DNA of 64,000 nucleotides, taken from Ohessyouella blattaphilus (GTDB lineage Bacteria; Bacillota; Clostridia; Lachnospirales; Lachnospiraceae). A program made the translations under genes and the position numbers. The stretch is from assembly GCF_024721265.1 (NCBI RefSeq), contig NZ_JAMXOC010000011.1, forward strand, positions 1 through 64,000. Reading direction: 5' to 3'. Every line of letters begins with the position of its first letter. The first letter of the stretch is position 1. Positions 26,568 through 33,865 of this stretch are shown here, piece after piece. The notes below the pieces were generated by a model. That model did no database searches. It was given only the letters and a program-made list of their open reading frames with translations, and had not been told where the DNA came from.

Positions 26568-27626
26568 TTAACTATAAAAATCATGATTCACTTCTGCCTG
26601 ATAAAAATGATTCATCGTTACTGGTGCGTTATACAAAACGCTCATTAAGTACTGCTTGATGTTGCGAACCTTGGTTGTGTTTTTCTTTAGGGATTCAAAC
26701 ACATACTGCATATGAGAAAAACCTATCTTGCGATATCTAGCTTTCACTAACCTAGTTGGTATTTCTTCCCCAGAGATTTTCAGCATTTCCTTGTTACAGG
26801 CAAGCACCTCGACCATAATCTCCATCAGCTCATCTACCGACCTTTTATCATAGTCGCAAACAAGAAGGTCATACTCTATCTGCTCTTTTACAGTCATGGC
26901 AACGGCACTTATTACATCCATCCTTCTTTCTATCTCACTAGATAGATGGATAGATAGGTCTTTCTCAGTATTATTTATATTAGTATTATTAGGGTCGGAA
27001 ATATCGACTTCTTGAGGTCGGCGTTTCCCGACTTCTTGAGGTCGGTGTTTCCCGACTTCTTGAGGTCGGCGTTTTCCGACTTCTTGAGGTCGGTGTTTTC
27101 CGACTTCTTGGGGTCGGTGTTTTCCGACTTCTTGAGGTCGGCGTTTTCCGACTTCTTGAGGTCGGTTATTCTCCACTTCTAATCGTTCTATACTCCCCTC
27201 ATTTATTTCCCCTGTATCTACCAACTTTTCCCTTTGTTTACTAGCTTCTTTTACCTCTGGATTATTAAAGTTTAATACATAAATATGATCTGCCCTTCCT
27301 AATCCTTTTTTCACTTTTTTTATTAAACCTATCCCTTTATTGGTGTCTAATTCGCCCATCAACTTAATTGCTTTATCTCGTTTACAATTCATATAATCCA
27401 TTAATTCTGCAATCGTAAAGATTATGTAAACTTTTCCATTTCCATCTATCCAGTCATTTTTAAGTGACAACCCCATACGATCAAGCATTACGCCATATAA
27501 AACTTTCGCCTCACAAGATACTTTATCAAAGTAAGAGTCAGTAAATAGCACTTTAGGGATTCGGTAAAAGGAAAAGCTTTCTGCTTCGTAGTCATGAAAA
27601 TATTCAAACTTAATTTTCTCCTTCAC
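26568..27626 (-). CDS. repA: RepA_N-family replication initiator
   Basis: A 352-residue protein. The N-terminal domain (about 10-130) is of the RepA_N type (PF06970): SFYRIPKVLFTDSYFDKVSC, AKVLYGVMLDRM, and a winged-helix segment with GKVYIIFTIAELMDYM. Residues about 152-207 are seven eight-residue repeats (RPQEVGKH or RPQEVGKR). The C-terminal domain (about 235-350) is the host-specific part of these initiators. RepA_N plasmids place their origin within the rep gene, and the repeats probably are that origin. The start is GTG at 27624-27626 and overlaps the end of parB. Together with parAB it suggests the element can replicate when excised. Confidence 0.88.
   Translation of the reverse strand: MKEKIKFEYFHDYEAESFSFYRIPKVLFTDSYFDKVSCEAKVLYGVMLDRMGLSLKNDWIDGNGKVYIIFTIAELMDYMNCKRDKAIKLMGELDTNKGIGLIKKVKKGLGRADHIYVLNFNNPEVKEASKQREKLVDTGEINEGSIERLEVENNRPQEVGKRRPQEVGKHRPQEVGKHRPQEVGKRRPQEVGKHRPQEVGKRRPQEVDISDPNNTNINNTEKDLSIHLSSEIERRMDVISAVAMTVKEQIEYDLLVCDYDKRSVDELMEIMVEVLACNKEMLKISGEEIPTRLVKARYRKIGFSHMQYVFESLKKNTTKVRNIKQYLMSVLYNAPVTMNHFYQAEVNHDFYS
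27005..27172. repeat. Seven 24-bp tandem repeats in repA, likely iterons/oriV
   Basis: Units of exactly 24 bp start at 27005, 27029, 27053, 27077, 27101, 27125 and 27149. The core CGACTTCTTGAGGTCGG is almost invariant, including third codon positions, and most units contain a CCGAC/GTCGG dyad. Only a few positions at the unit ends and one in the core vary. Base-level conservation beyond what the peptide needs indicates a DNA-binding role. Confidence 0.85.
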
Positions 27627-28506
27627 CCTTATCCCCTTCCTTTCTTTTCTGCCAATCGGCTAATAGGTTATAAATGACCGCCTCCATTTCCTCATTGCTA
27701 AATGTATTTGGAAAGTACTTTTGTATGTTTTTACGCTTTATCGTAAGGCTACCTGATTCCCTAGTTGCTTTTCCTAGTAAAATCTCCTGTAGTCTCTCCT
27801 GTGTCCATTCACCCTTACTACTTACTTCCTTTAATTCCTGAGCGCTCTTCGTATTTGGATATCTTTTTGAATCATTTACCAGCTCCAGAAAATCCTCTTG
27901 TTCCTTTTCTCTAAGATATGAAATCTCTGCCCCTGCAATCACAGGAATTTTCTTTTTATCTACAAGTTCAAGCAGTTCTGGCAAAAGATAGGTTAAGCGA
28001 ATAAGACGATAGACTTTTCGCTCATTATCGCCTGCCTCATTCCCCACTCTTTTAGCCGACTTAAGGCCAGCTTTTCCTTGATGCTTTATAAGTTCTACTC
28101 TCATCCTATACGCAAAGGCTTTTTCACTCGGCAATAGGTTCTCTCTTTGGATGTTACTATCAAGCATGAAGCGAATGGCCTCTTCATCTGTTAAATTCTT
28201 ACACCGAAAGGGCATGGTTTTAAGTCCTGCCACTTTTGACGCAAAGCACCTTCTGTGACCTGCAATAATCTCATAACCACCCGTTTCTCTAGGGCGAGCT
28301 ATTCCTGGAGAAATCACGCCCTCTTCCTTTATGCTTTCTATTAGCTCTTCCATACTGCTGTCTTCAATTACTCGAAAGGGATGGTTCTTGAAAGTATAAA
28401 GATCTTCTAAAGCAATCTCCATAATCTCCGCGTCTTCCTTTTTTTCTGTTCCAAACAGGTTCTCAAAAGAGCTAAGCTCTACTTTATCTGCACTTGTCAT
28501 CTTCAT
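27610..28506 (-). CDS. parB: ParB-family partition protein
   Basis: About 298 residues. A ParB/Spo0J-type nuclease-like N-terminal domain is visible (IALEDLYTFKNHPFRV, MEELIESIKEEGVISPGIAR, then the EIIAGHRRCFASKVAG motif), followed by a helix-turn-helix region (RENLLPSEKAFAYRM). I took the ATG at 28504-28506, nine bases after AGGAGG. It overlaps parA by 23 bases. It would bind a centromere site and work with ParA in segregating or stabilising the element. No parS-like site is obvious to me. Confidence 0.88.
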   Translation of the reverse strand: MKMTSADKVELSSFENLFGTEKKEDAEIMEIALEDLYTFKNHPFRVIEDSSMEELIESIKEEGVISPGIARPRETGGYEIIAGHRRCFASKVAGLKTMPFRCKNLTDEEAIRFMLDSNIQRENLLPSEKAFAYRMRVELIKHQGKAGLKSAKRVGNEAGDNERKVYRLIRLTYLLPELLELVDKKKIPVIAGAEISYLREKEQEDFLELVNDSKRYPNTKSAQELKEVSSKGEWTQERLQEILLGKATRESGSLTIKRKNIQKYFPNTFSNEEMEAVIYNLLADWQKRKEGDKGEGEN

Positions 28507-29281
28507 AATCAAGAACCTCCTTCGCGAACTGGTAATAGCTTTCTGCCACCTTGCCCCTAGGATCATGCAAGAAGATGCTTTTCCCTTCTGCACTAGCTTC
28601 TGCGGCTCTTACTGAAAAAGGAATGCTAGACTCATAAATACGAATCTGTTCTCCGTAGGACTCTCTTAGCTTTTGTACAATCCCTTTTGCGTAATTCGTG
28701 CGATAATCCACCATGGTAAGGAGTATGCCGTTAATCTGAAGCTTTGGATTCAAACCACGATACACCTTCCCAATGGTTCGAATAAGCTGTTGTAAGCCCT
28801 TTACGGGCAGATAGGCTGCTTGTACTGGTATCAACACGCTATCGGCGCATACGAGAGCATTAATTGTTAGCATCCCTAAAGATGGTAGGCAATCAATAAT
28901 AACGTAATCGTAAGACCCTTTCACTTGATCTACATATTGTTTTAAGATGGTCTCACGACTCATAACGTTCACCAATGATACGTCCATGCCGGAAAGTTCG
29001 ATATTGGCAGGAAGTAAATCTATCCCTTCCTCATGATGCAAGATTCCCTGAAAGAGATTGCTTTCCTTATCTAGAATAATATCGCCCATCTTGGTTGCTA
29101 AGGTAACCTCCAATTGATCTGGTTGCTTATACCCTAGACTTGCCGTAAGAGAAGCCTGAGGATCGTTGTCAATCGCTAGTACCTTTTTACCTGCTCTTGC
29201 AAGCCCTACACTTAAATTTACTGCGGTGGTGCTTTTTGCACATCCGCCCTTTTGGTTCGCTATCGCAATTACTTTACCCAT
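28484..29281 (-). CDS. parA: ParA-family partition ATPase
   Basis: A 265-residue Walker-type ATPase with the deviant Walker A motif KGGCAKSTTAVNL near the N-terminus, the DNDPQASL switch and a Walker B-like strand (YVIIDCLPSLG). It moves or anchors the replicated element together with ParB. The ATG follows directly after the stop of the DUF6075-like gene (TAGATG) with GGGGGG as ribosome site. The length is typical of plasmid-type ParA (Soj-like). Confidence 0.92.
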   Translation of the reverse strand: MGKVIAIANQKGGCAKSTTAVNLSVGLARAGKKVLAIDNDPQASLTASLGYKQPDQLEVTLATKMGDIILDKESNLFQGILHHEEGIDLLPANIELSGMDVSLVNVMSRETILKQYVDQVKGSYDYVIIDCLPSLGMLTINALVCADSVLIPVQAAYLPVKGLQQLIRTIGKVYRGLNPKLQINGILLTMVDYRTNYAKGIVQKLRESYGEQIRIYESSIPFSVRAAEASAEGKSIFLHDPRGKVAESYYQFAKEVLDYEDDKCR

Positions 29282-29725
29282 CTAGAATCCCCCCTTTTCA
29301 TTACGGAAGTACTCAGGATAACGAATCATGATAGCTTGAAAAAAATATGATCCATACTCACAGCAGAAAATATCTTCCACTGCATAATATTTACACTCCC
29401 TTATCGCCTCTTCTAGGTCATCCTCATATTCATATATGCTTGGTGTGTCATTACAAAAAAGATTAAAAGCCAACCGGATAACTTTGGCGAAGCCACCTGT
29501 AACCCATCCCTCCTTCAAACACTCTGGCTTTATTTCTTCGTTCTCAAAATCGTAAATCCGTTCTACTTTTCTCCTTACCTCACTGCTAATCCCAAGACAA
29601 TATATAAGCGCCTTATGATATACATCCTGATATCTACATTTTTCTATATTCTCCTGATAAAACTCGATATGTTCATCATTCACGAACATCTTTTCATTAC
29701 CTTCTGCACTTAACGCTGTGTTCAT
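29282..29725 (-). CDS. DUF6075-like protein of mobile elements
   Basis: A 147-residue protein with the pattern DVYHKALIYCLGISSEVRR, then IYDFENEEIKPECLKEGWVT and FNLFCND, which matches what I remember of DUF6075, a family common on Firmicute mobile elements. No function is known to me. It carries no membrane segment. The gene is in the maintenance operon, immediately ahead of parA, and is preceded by GGAGGG. Confidence 0.65.
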   Translation of the reverse strand: MNTALSAEGNEKMFVNDEHIEFYQENIEKCRYQDVYHKALIYCLGISSEVRRKVERIYDFENEEIKPECLKEGWVTGGFAKVIRLAFNLFCNDTPSIYEYEDDLEEAIRECKYYAVEDIFCCEYGSYFFQAIMIRYPEYFRNEKGGF

Positions 29726-29737
29726 TTCTCTGCCCTC

Positions 29738-29914
29738 CTACCTTTTCCTTTTTGCTCTATTAATTTCCATGTAGTTTCTAACAAAATTTCTCGTTCCTTT
29801 GTTGTTAAAAAAGTCTGACACCTCCTTAATCTCCACATTTACATTGCGAGCTAGTATTTGTTCGCGAAACCAAATAATTTCTTCTCTTGTTCCTTGTAGT
29901 CTTACTTTAATCAT
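29738..29914 (-). CDS. DUF3970-like small protein
   Basis: A 58-residue gene translated by hand. It starts MIKVRLQGTREEIIWFREQI and ends with a basic tail (RAKRKR). The pattern of a beta strand, a GT turn and a helix is that of DUF3970-type small proteins found on mobile elements. GGAG lies about 12 bases upstream. It is the first gene of the maintenance operon, 12 bases ahead of the DUF6075-like gene. Confidence 0.65.
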   Translation of the reverse strand: MIKVRLQGTREEIIWFREQILARNVNVEIKEVSDFFNNKGTRNFVRNYMEINRAKRKR

Positions 29915-29942
29915 AAAAATTCACTTCTCCTTCCAAGATAAC

Positions 29943-29972
29943 AAAAAGGGACACTCCTAAAAGAGTATCCCT
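29943..29972 (-). terminator. Terminator at the right end of the element
   Basis: On the minus strand AGGGATACTC pairs with GAGTGTCCCT (29947-29972) and TTTTT follows. It separates the chromosomal rlmD transcript and the 24-codon frame next to it from the ICE maintenance genes. Confidence 0.75.
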
Positions 29973-29976
29973 AAGC

Positions 29977-30148
29977 CAGTCATGCGACTGTAAATATTAT
30001 GTTTATATACATTATTCTGACGTATCTACGGAGTCGACCTCAATGAGAACAGAAACTCGAAATTCTTTAATTAGTTCTTTTCTCATGTTTTTTTCCTTGT
30101 CAATTCCAAAGCTCCATAGGTCGAAAAACAGCGTAAAATCAAGGATTT
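29977..30148. other. ICE-chromosome border region (possible attachment site)
   Basis: This short stretch lies between the element's terminator and the end of rlmD. A perfect inverted repeat CAGTC-ATGC-GACTG lies at 29977-29990. The attachment core itself cannot be seen from one end: its partner copy would be far left of the window. The call of a border rests on the change from mobile to housekeeping genes. Confidence 0.4.
30012..30086 (-). CDS. Possible 24-residue peptide between rlmD and the ICE
   Basis: A tiny frame that starts at ATG 30084-30086, seven bases after AAGGA. The peptide begins MRKELIKEFRVSVLIE and ends at TAA 30012-30014; the terminator at 29943 follows. No homologue comes to mind. 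It could be a leader peptide, a small ICE gene or chance. Confidence 0.3.
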   Translation of the reverse strand: MRKELIKEFRVSVLIEVDSVDTSE

Positions 30149-31516
30149 CTATGTATCTGTTCGTTGTAGTGACACTATAGTCTCCACATGTACGGTATGG
30201 GGGAACATATCGACGGGGGTTAGGTGTTCTAACTCATACCCGTGTTCGCGTAGGTATTTGATGTCTCTAGCGAGGGTAGCGGGGTCGCAGCTGACGTACA
30301 CGATCTTTTTTGGTTCCATGTAGATAATGGTTTCTAGGACTTTTTCGTCTAGGCCTTTTCTTGGTGGGTCTACGACGATGATGTCTGTCTTTTTGTCTTC
30401 TTTATGTTTTGGCAGTTCGTCTTCGGCTTTTTGGGCGTAGAACTGAATGTTGTCGATGTTGTTTAGTTTGGCGTTTTCTTTAGCGTCTTCGATGGCTTCG
30501 GGGATAACTTCGATGCCGTAGACTTGTTTTGCTTTCCTGGCTAGGAAGCAGGTGATAGTTCCGATGCCGCAGTAGATGTCCCAGATGGTTTCGTTTCCGG
30601 TGAGACCGGCGTAGTCTAGAGCTTTCTGGTATAGTTTTTCGGTCTGCTGGCTGTTTACCTGGAAGAAGGATAGGGGGGATAGGCGGAATTCTAGATCGCC
30701 TATTTTGTCGGTTATATAGGGGGTTCCCCACAGGGTTTGTATTTCTTCTCCCATGATGACGTTGGTGTTCTGGGTGTTGATGCTTAGAGCAATACAGGTC
30801 ATTCCGGGGAGTTTTGTTAGTTCTTCTATCAGGCTATCTACCTTGGGGTATGTCTTGCCGTTAATGACGGGGCAGACCATGATTTCGCCAGTATGGGTGC
30901 CTTTTCTTATCAGGACGTGGCGCAGAAGGCCGGTTCTGGTTTCTTCGTCGTAGGCGGCGATATGATGTTTCCTGGCGTGGCGAAGAATGACGTCTAGGAC
31001 GTCTTTGTTTTCTTTGGCGCCGATTAGGCAGTCATCGGTAGTAACTAGGTGATGGGTGCGACCAGCGTAGAAGCCGGCGATTAAATTGCCTTCTTTATCG
31101 GTACCGAAGGGGTACTGGGCTTTGTTGCGATAGCGGTAAGGCTCGTTCATTCCGATTATAGGCTCCATTACTTGCTCTAGGAGGCCTTCTGGGACCTTCC
31201 CTAGGCGCATAAGGACGTCTTTTACTTTCTTTTCTTTAAAGGTGAGCTGAGCCGGATAGGAAAGGGCCTGGATTTGACACCCACCGCAAGGAGCTGCCAC
31301 TGGACAAGGAGGCGTGATGCGCTCTTTCGCGGGAGTGATGATTTTTTCGAGACGGGCGAAGGCGTAGTTTTTCTTTACTTTGGTTATTCGCGCCTGAATC
31401 GTATCGCCGATTAGGGCGTCTTTAATAAAGAGGGGGAAGCCCAAAAGCTTCCCTATCCCTTCGCCGTTTATTCCACAATCTGTTATTTCTACTTCTACAA
31501 TATCATTCTTCTTCAT
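30149..31516 (-). CDS. rlmD: 23S rRNA (uracil-5)-methyltransferase RlmD/RumA type
   Basis: About 455 residues. An N-terminal TRAM domain (VEVEITDCGINGEGIG onward), then an iron-sulfur Cys cluster (CPVAAPCGGC), a Rossmann methyltransferase core (DIYCGIGTITCFLA), and the catalytic motifs DPPRKGLD and VSCDPATLARD with the nucleophilic Cys. It methylates uridine in 23S rRNA with S-adenosylmethionine. I chose the ATG at 31514-31516 (MKKNDIVEVE); a GTG at 31540 is possible but lacks a ribosome site. The intact 3' end is where the ICE lies, a common place for insertion into rum-type genes. Confidence 0.92.
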   Translation of the reverse strand: MKKNDIVEVEITDCGINGEGIGKLLGFPLFIKDALIGDTIQARITKVKKNYAFARLEKIITPAKERITPPCPVAAPCGGCQIQALSYPAQLTFKEKKVKDVLMRLGKVPEGLLEQVMEPIIGMNEPYRYRNKAQYPFGTDKEGNLIAGFYAGRTHHLVTTDDCLIGAKENKDVLDVILRHARKHHIAAYDEETRTGLLRHVLIRKGTHTGEIMVCPVINGKTYPKVDSLIEELTKLPGMTCIALSINTQNTNVIMGEEIQTLWGTPYITDKIGDLEFRLSPLSFFQVNSQQTEKLYQKALDYAGLTGNETIWDIYCGIGTITCFLARKAKQVYGIEVIPEAIEDAKENAKLNNIDNIQFYAQKAEDELPKHKEDKKTDIIVVDPPRKGLDEKVLETIIYMEPKKIVYVSCDPATLARDIKYLREHGYELEHLTPVDMFPHTVHVETIVSLQRTDT

Positions 31517-31549
31517 GGTTTTTCCGTTCTGTCTGATCACTATAGTTTT

Positions 31550-32494
31550 TTAAGCGTCGGTCGCTTGACGAAGATTGGATTCAAAGAGGCGGTTATAGCC
31601 TAGCCACTTCGTATCGGTTTTGTCTTTAAAGATTTCTGTTAGGGTCTGCATCTTGGCATCTGCGGCGTCAGCGTAGTTAAGCGCCACCGCTTCTGGAAGG
31701 GCAGGCTTTTTCGGTGAGCCGTATTCTAGTTCCCCGTGATGGGCGACGATACAGTGTTTGAGCTCTAAGCCCAGGACTTCTGGGAAGCCGGGGATTGCTC
31801 GCATGCCGGCGTCTACCATCTCTACGCCGATGACGATGTGCCCGAGGAGCTGGCCTGCATCGGTGTAGTCATTTTCAGGAAAGGCTGAGAGTTCTTTGGT
31901 CTTGCCGATATCGTGAAAGATCGCTGCTGTTAGCAATAGATCCCGGTGTAATAAGGGATAATTATCGGCTAGGTATTCGCAGAACTTGGTTACGCTTAAG
32001 GTATGCTCTAAGAGACCGCCGGCAAAGCCGTGATGGACCATTTTGGCGGCGGAGTGATTGCAAAAGGTTTTGATAAAGTCTTGGTCGTTTACAAAGTAGT
32101 AGTCTAAGAGGCCGCGAAAGTATTTATTCTCTACTTGATTAATATAGCCAACTAGCTGAGTGTACATTTCCTCGGTGCTTTTCTCGGTGGTTGGCATGTA
32201 CTCCGCTGGGTCGTATTCTGATTCGTGAGCTTTTCTTAGCTGCTTAATATTTAGCTGAAGGTTATTATTAAAGCTTACCACCTCGCCGAAGATGTCGATG
32301 TAATCCTTTTCTTCATAATCAGCGATCCCTGCTGAATTAGGATCCCAGATTTTGGCGTCGATGGTGCCGGTTTTGTCTTGTAAGATTAGATTGTCATAGG
32401 GTTTCCCATTGCGGGTCTCGGCACTTCTCTTGCCTTTACAAAAATAGATGTCGCGGATGGTATCCCCTTCTTTGATAGTTCCAATAAATTTCAT
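31550..32494 (-). CDS. yhaM: YhaM-type 3'-5' exoribonuclease
   Basis: A 314-residue protein with an OB-fold RNA-binding start (IRDIYFCKGKRSAETRNGKP, then DAKIWDPNSAG) and an HD-domain phosphodiesterase with HTLSVTKF and IFHDIGKTKEL. This combination is that of YhaM, a metal-dependent exonuclease acting on RNA and single-stranded DNA. GAGGACTAT precedes the ATG. It lies nine bases behind the long form of rlmD and 16 ahead of the htrA-like gene, so the three may form one operon. Confidence 0.88.
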   Translation of the reverse strand: MKFIGTIKEGDTIRDIYFCKGKRSAETRNGKPYDNLILQDKTGTIDAKIWDPNSAGIADYEEKDYIDIFGEVVSFNNNLQLNIKQLRKAHESEYDPAEYMPTTEKSTEEMYTQLVGYINQVENKYFRGLLDYYFVNDQDFIKTFCNHSAAKMVHHGFAGGLLEHTLSVTKFCEYLADNYPLLHRDLLLTAAIFHDIGKTKELSAFPENDYTDAGQLLGHIVIGVEMVDAGMRAIPGFPEVLGLELKHCIVAHHGELEYGSPKKPALPEAVALNYADAADAKMQTLTEIFKDKTDTKWLGYNRLFESNLRQATDA

Positions 32495-32510
32495 ATAGTC
32501 CTCATTTCTA

Positions 32511-33749
32511 TTATTTAGTTTCCTTCGTACCTACGGTAACGGTGTATTCAATACTGACGTATTCTCCCCCTTGGCCTAGGCGGGCCCCTTCAATCACCAC
32601 GTTTTTCCCGGGCTTTACTTTTAGTAGGGCGTTTGTATAATCGGCAAATTCTTTGATCTCGGTCTTGCCGATTTTTTGCAGCACATCCCCTTTTTGGATA
32701 CCGGCGTGCATAGCCGGTGAATCGATGCCTACGTGGCCTACGTAGACGCCTTCCGGTACTTTTGCAGCTACCATTTCTTCGGTAGTGACGGCACCGACGA
32801 TCCCAATATAAGGGACGTTTTGCATATTTAGGAGCTTTTCGGCTCGGCCTTTGATGTCGGTGATGCCAAAGCCAGTTACCTCGGTCTTCGTATTCTCTGG
32901 GTAAAAGCGGGGGGCTAGTAGGCCGATAATCTCGCCTGACATATTTACCATGACCCCGGTGCCTTCTTTCGTCGTCAGGATATCCGTATGTAAAAGGCTA
33001 TAGGTGCCATCATAAAGGTCAGTGCTCTCCCCGATCGCTGAGATAATCCCAAAGCCTACCCCTTCCGAATAACCAAAGGGATTGCCGGCTAAGATTACCT
33101 CTTCGCCCCGCTTCGTTTGCTTGGAGCTGCCGAGCTTGGCAATGGCAATGGCGCTTTTCGTAGACTCTTCCATATCGTCTTTGCGGACGGTAAAGATACC
33201 CATTTCGGTAACCCCGTCTCGCATCTTTAAGAAGCCTTTATAAGTACTGCCGTCCACAAAAGTGACTCGTAGATCGGTGGTCTTTCGCATGACGCTAACA
33301 CTAGCGAAGATTAAGATGTCTTCGCTATTTTCGCCTAAAATCACGCCGCTTACCGTATTCCTTTGCTCCGCCTCAACGGACCAGCTCTCACCAGGCTTAA
33401 TGCCATAGATGGTCACTAGGGACTGGAAGGTCTGGTTGGCGATTTTATTCTTCTTCTGGGTTATGTCTTCTTCGGAGGTCACTGGTGCTTCTTCGCTAGT
33501 ATCTGCCCCGGGATCTTCTCCTGGCTCGGCTTCAATCTCTTCCGCTAGCTTGATTTCCCTCGCGTCGCCGCCATAGTATTTATCGATTAAGGGTTTTGAC
33601 ACAGCAAAAACTAAGCTGGCGATGCTGCCTAGAATCAAGCCTCTAAGCACCCAGCTTAGTACAAATCTGCCAGTCTTCCTAGCATCTTTTACTTCGTCTT
33701 TAATTGTTTCTTGTAAGAATGGATAATCTTCGTGCTTTTTTTCTTCCAT
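32511..33749 (-). CDS. HtrA-like membrane protein lacking protease residues
   Basis: A 412-residue protein with one N-terminal span (about 32-50), an acidic linker, a trypsin-like fold (about 100-300) and a C-terminal PDZ domain (PAMHAGIQKGDVLQKIGKTE). The overall layout is HtrA/DegP. But the catalytic positions are gone. The strand that should end in NxHVV reads EDILIFASVSV, the DLA(V/L) site reads TEMGIF, and the GNSGG loop reads EGTGVMVN. So it is probably a pseudoprotease that binds substrate or partner proteins via PDZ. The fold around GNPFGYSEGVGFGIISAIG is otherwise conserved. It is upstream of yhaM and rlmD in the same direction and has its own promoter. Confidence 0.85.
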   Translation of the reverse strand: MEEKKHEDYPFLQETIKDEVKDARKTGRFVLSWVLRGLILGSIASLVFAVSKPLIDKYYGGDAREIKLAEEIEAEPGEDPGADTSEEAPVTSEEDITQKKNKIANQTFQSLVTIYGIKPGESWSVEAEQRNTVSGVILGENSEDILIFASVSVMRKTTDLRVTFVDGSTYKGFLKMRDGVTEMGIFTVRKDDMEESTKSAIAIAKLGSSKQTKRGEEVILAGNPFGYSEGVGFGIISAIGESTDLYDGTYSLLHTDILTTKEGTGVMVNMSGEIIGLLAPRFYPENTKTEVTGFGITDIKGRAEKLLNMQNVPYIGIVGAVTTEEMVAAKVPEGVYVGHVGIDSPAMHAGIQKGDVLQKIGKTEIKEFADYTNALLKVKPGKNVVIEGARLGQGGEYVSIEYTVTVGTKETK

Positions 33750-33786
33750 GGTAGTAAGACACCCTTCTCCAAATCCCTCACCTTAA

Positions 33787-33815
33787 AGTATAACTTATTG
33801 CTTTTCAATGTTCAA
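33787..33815 (-). promoter_or_regulatory. Promoter of the htrA-like gene
   Basis: On the minus strand TTGAAC and TATACT are separated by exactly 17 bases, 38 bases upstream of the htrA-like start. It is a good match to a housekeeping sigma-A promoter. Confidence 0.65.
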
Positions 33816-33865
33816 TAAGCCTTTTCTTTGGAAGGCAAATACGGTAGAATGTTCATAGGTGAAAA

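Noticed and set aside
27005-27172. Repeat array in repA as CRISPR or random microsatellite
   Set aside because: It is in frame, has no spacers, and base conservation goes beyond what a drifting microsatellite would show.
32511-33749. Active HtrA protease
   Set aside because: The His, Asp and Ser motifs are all absent at their expected places.
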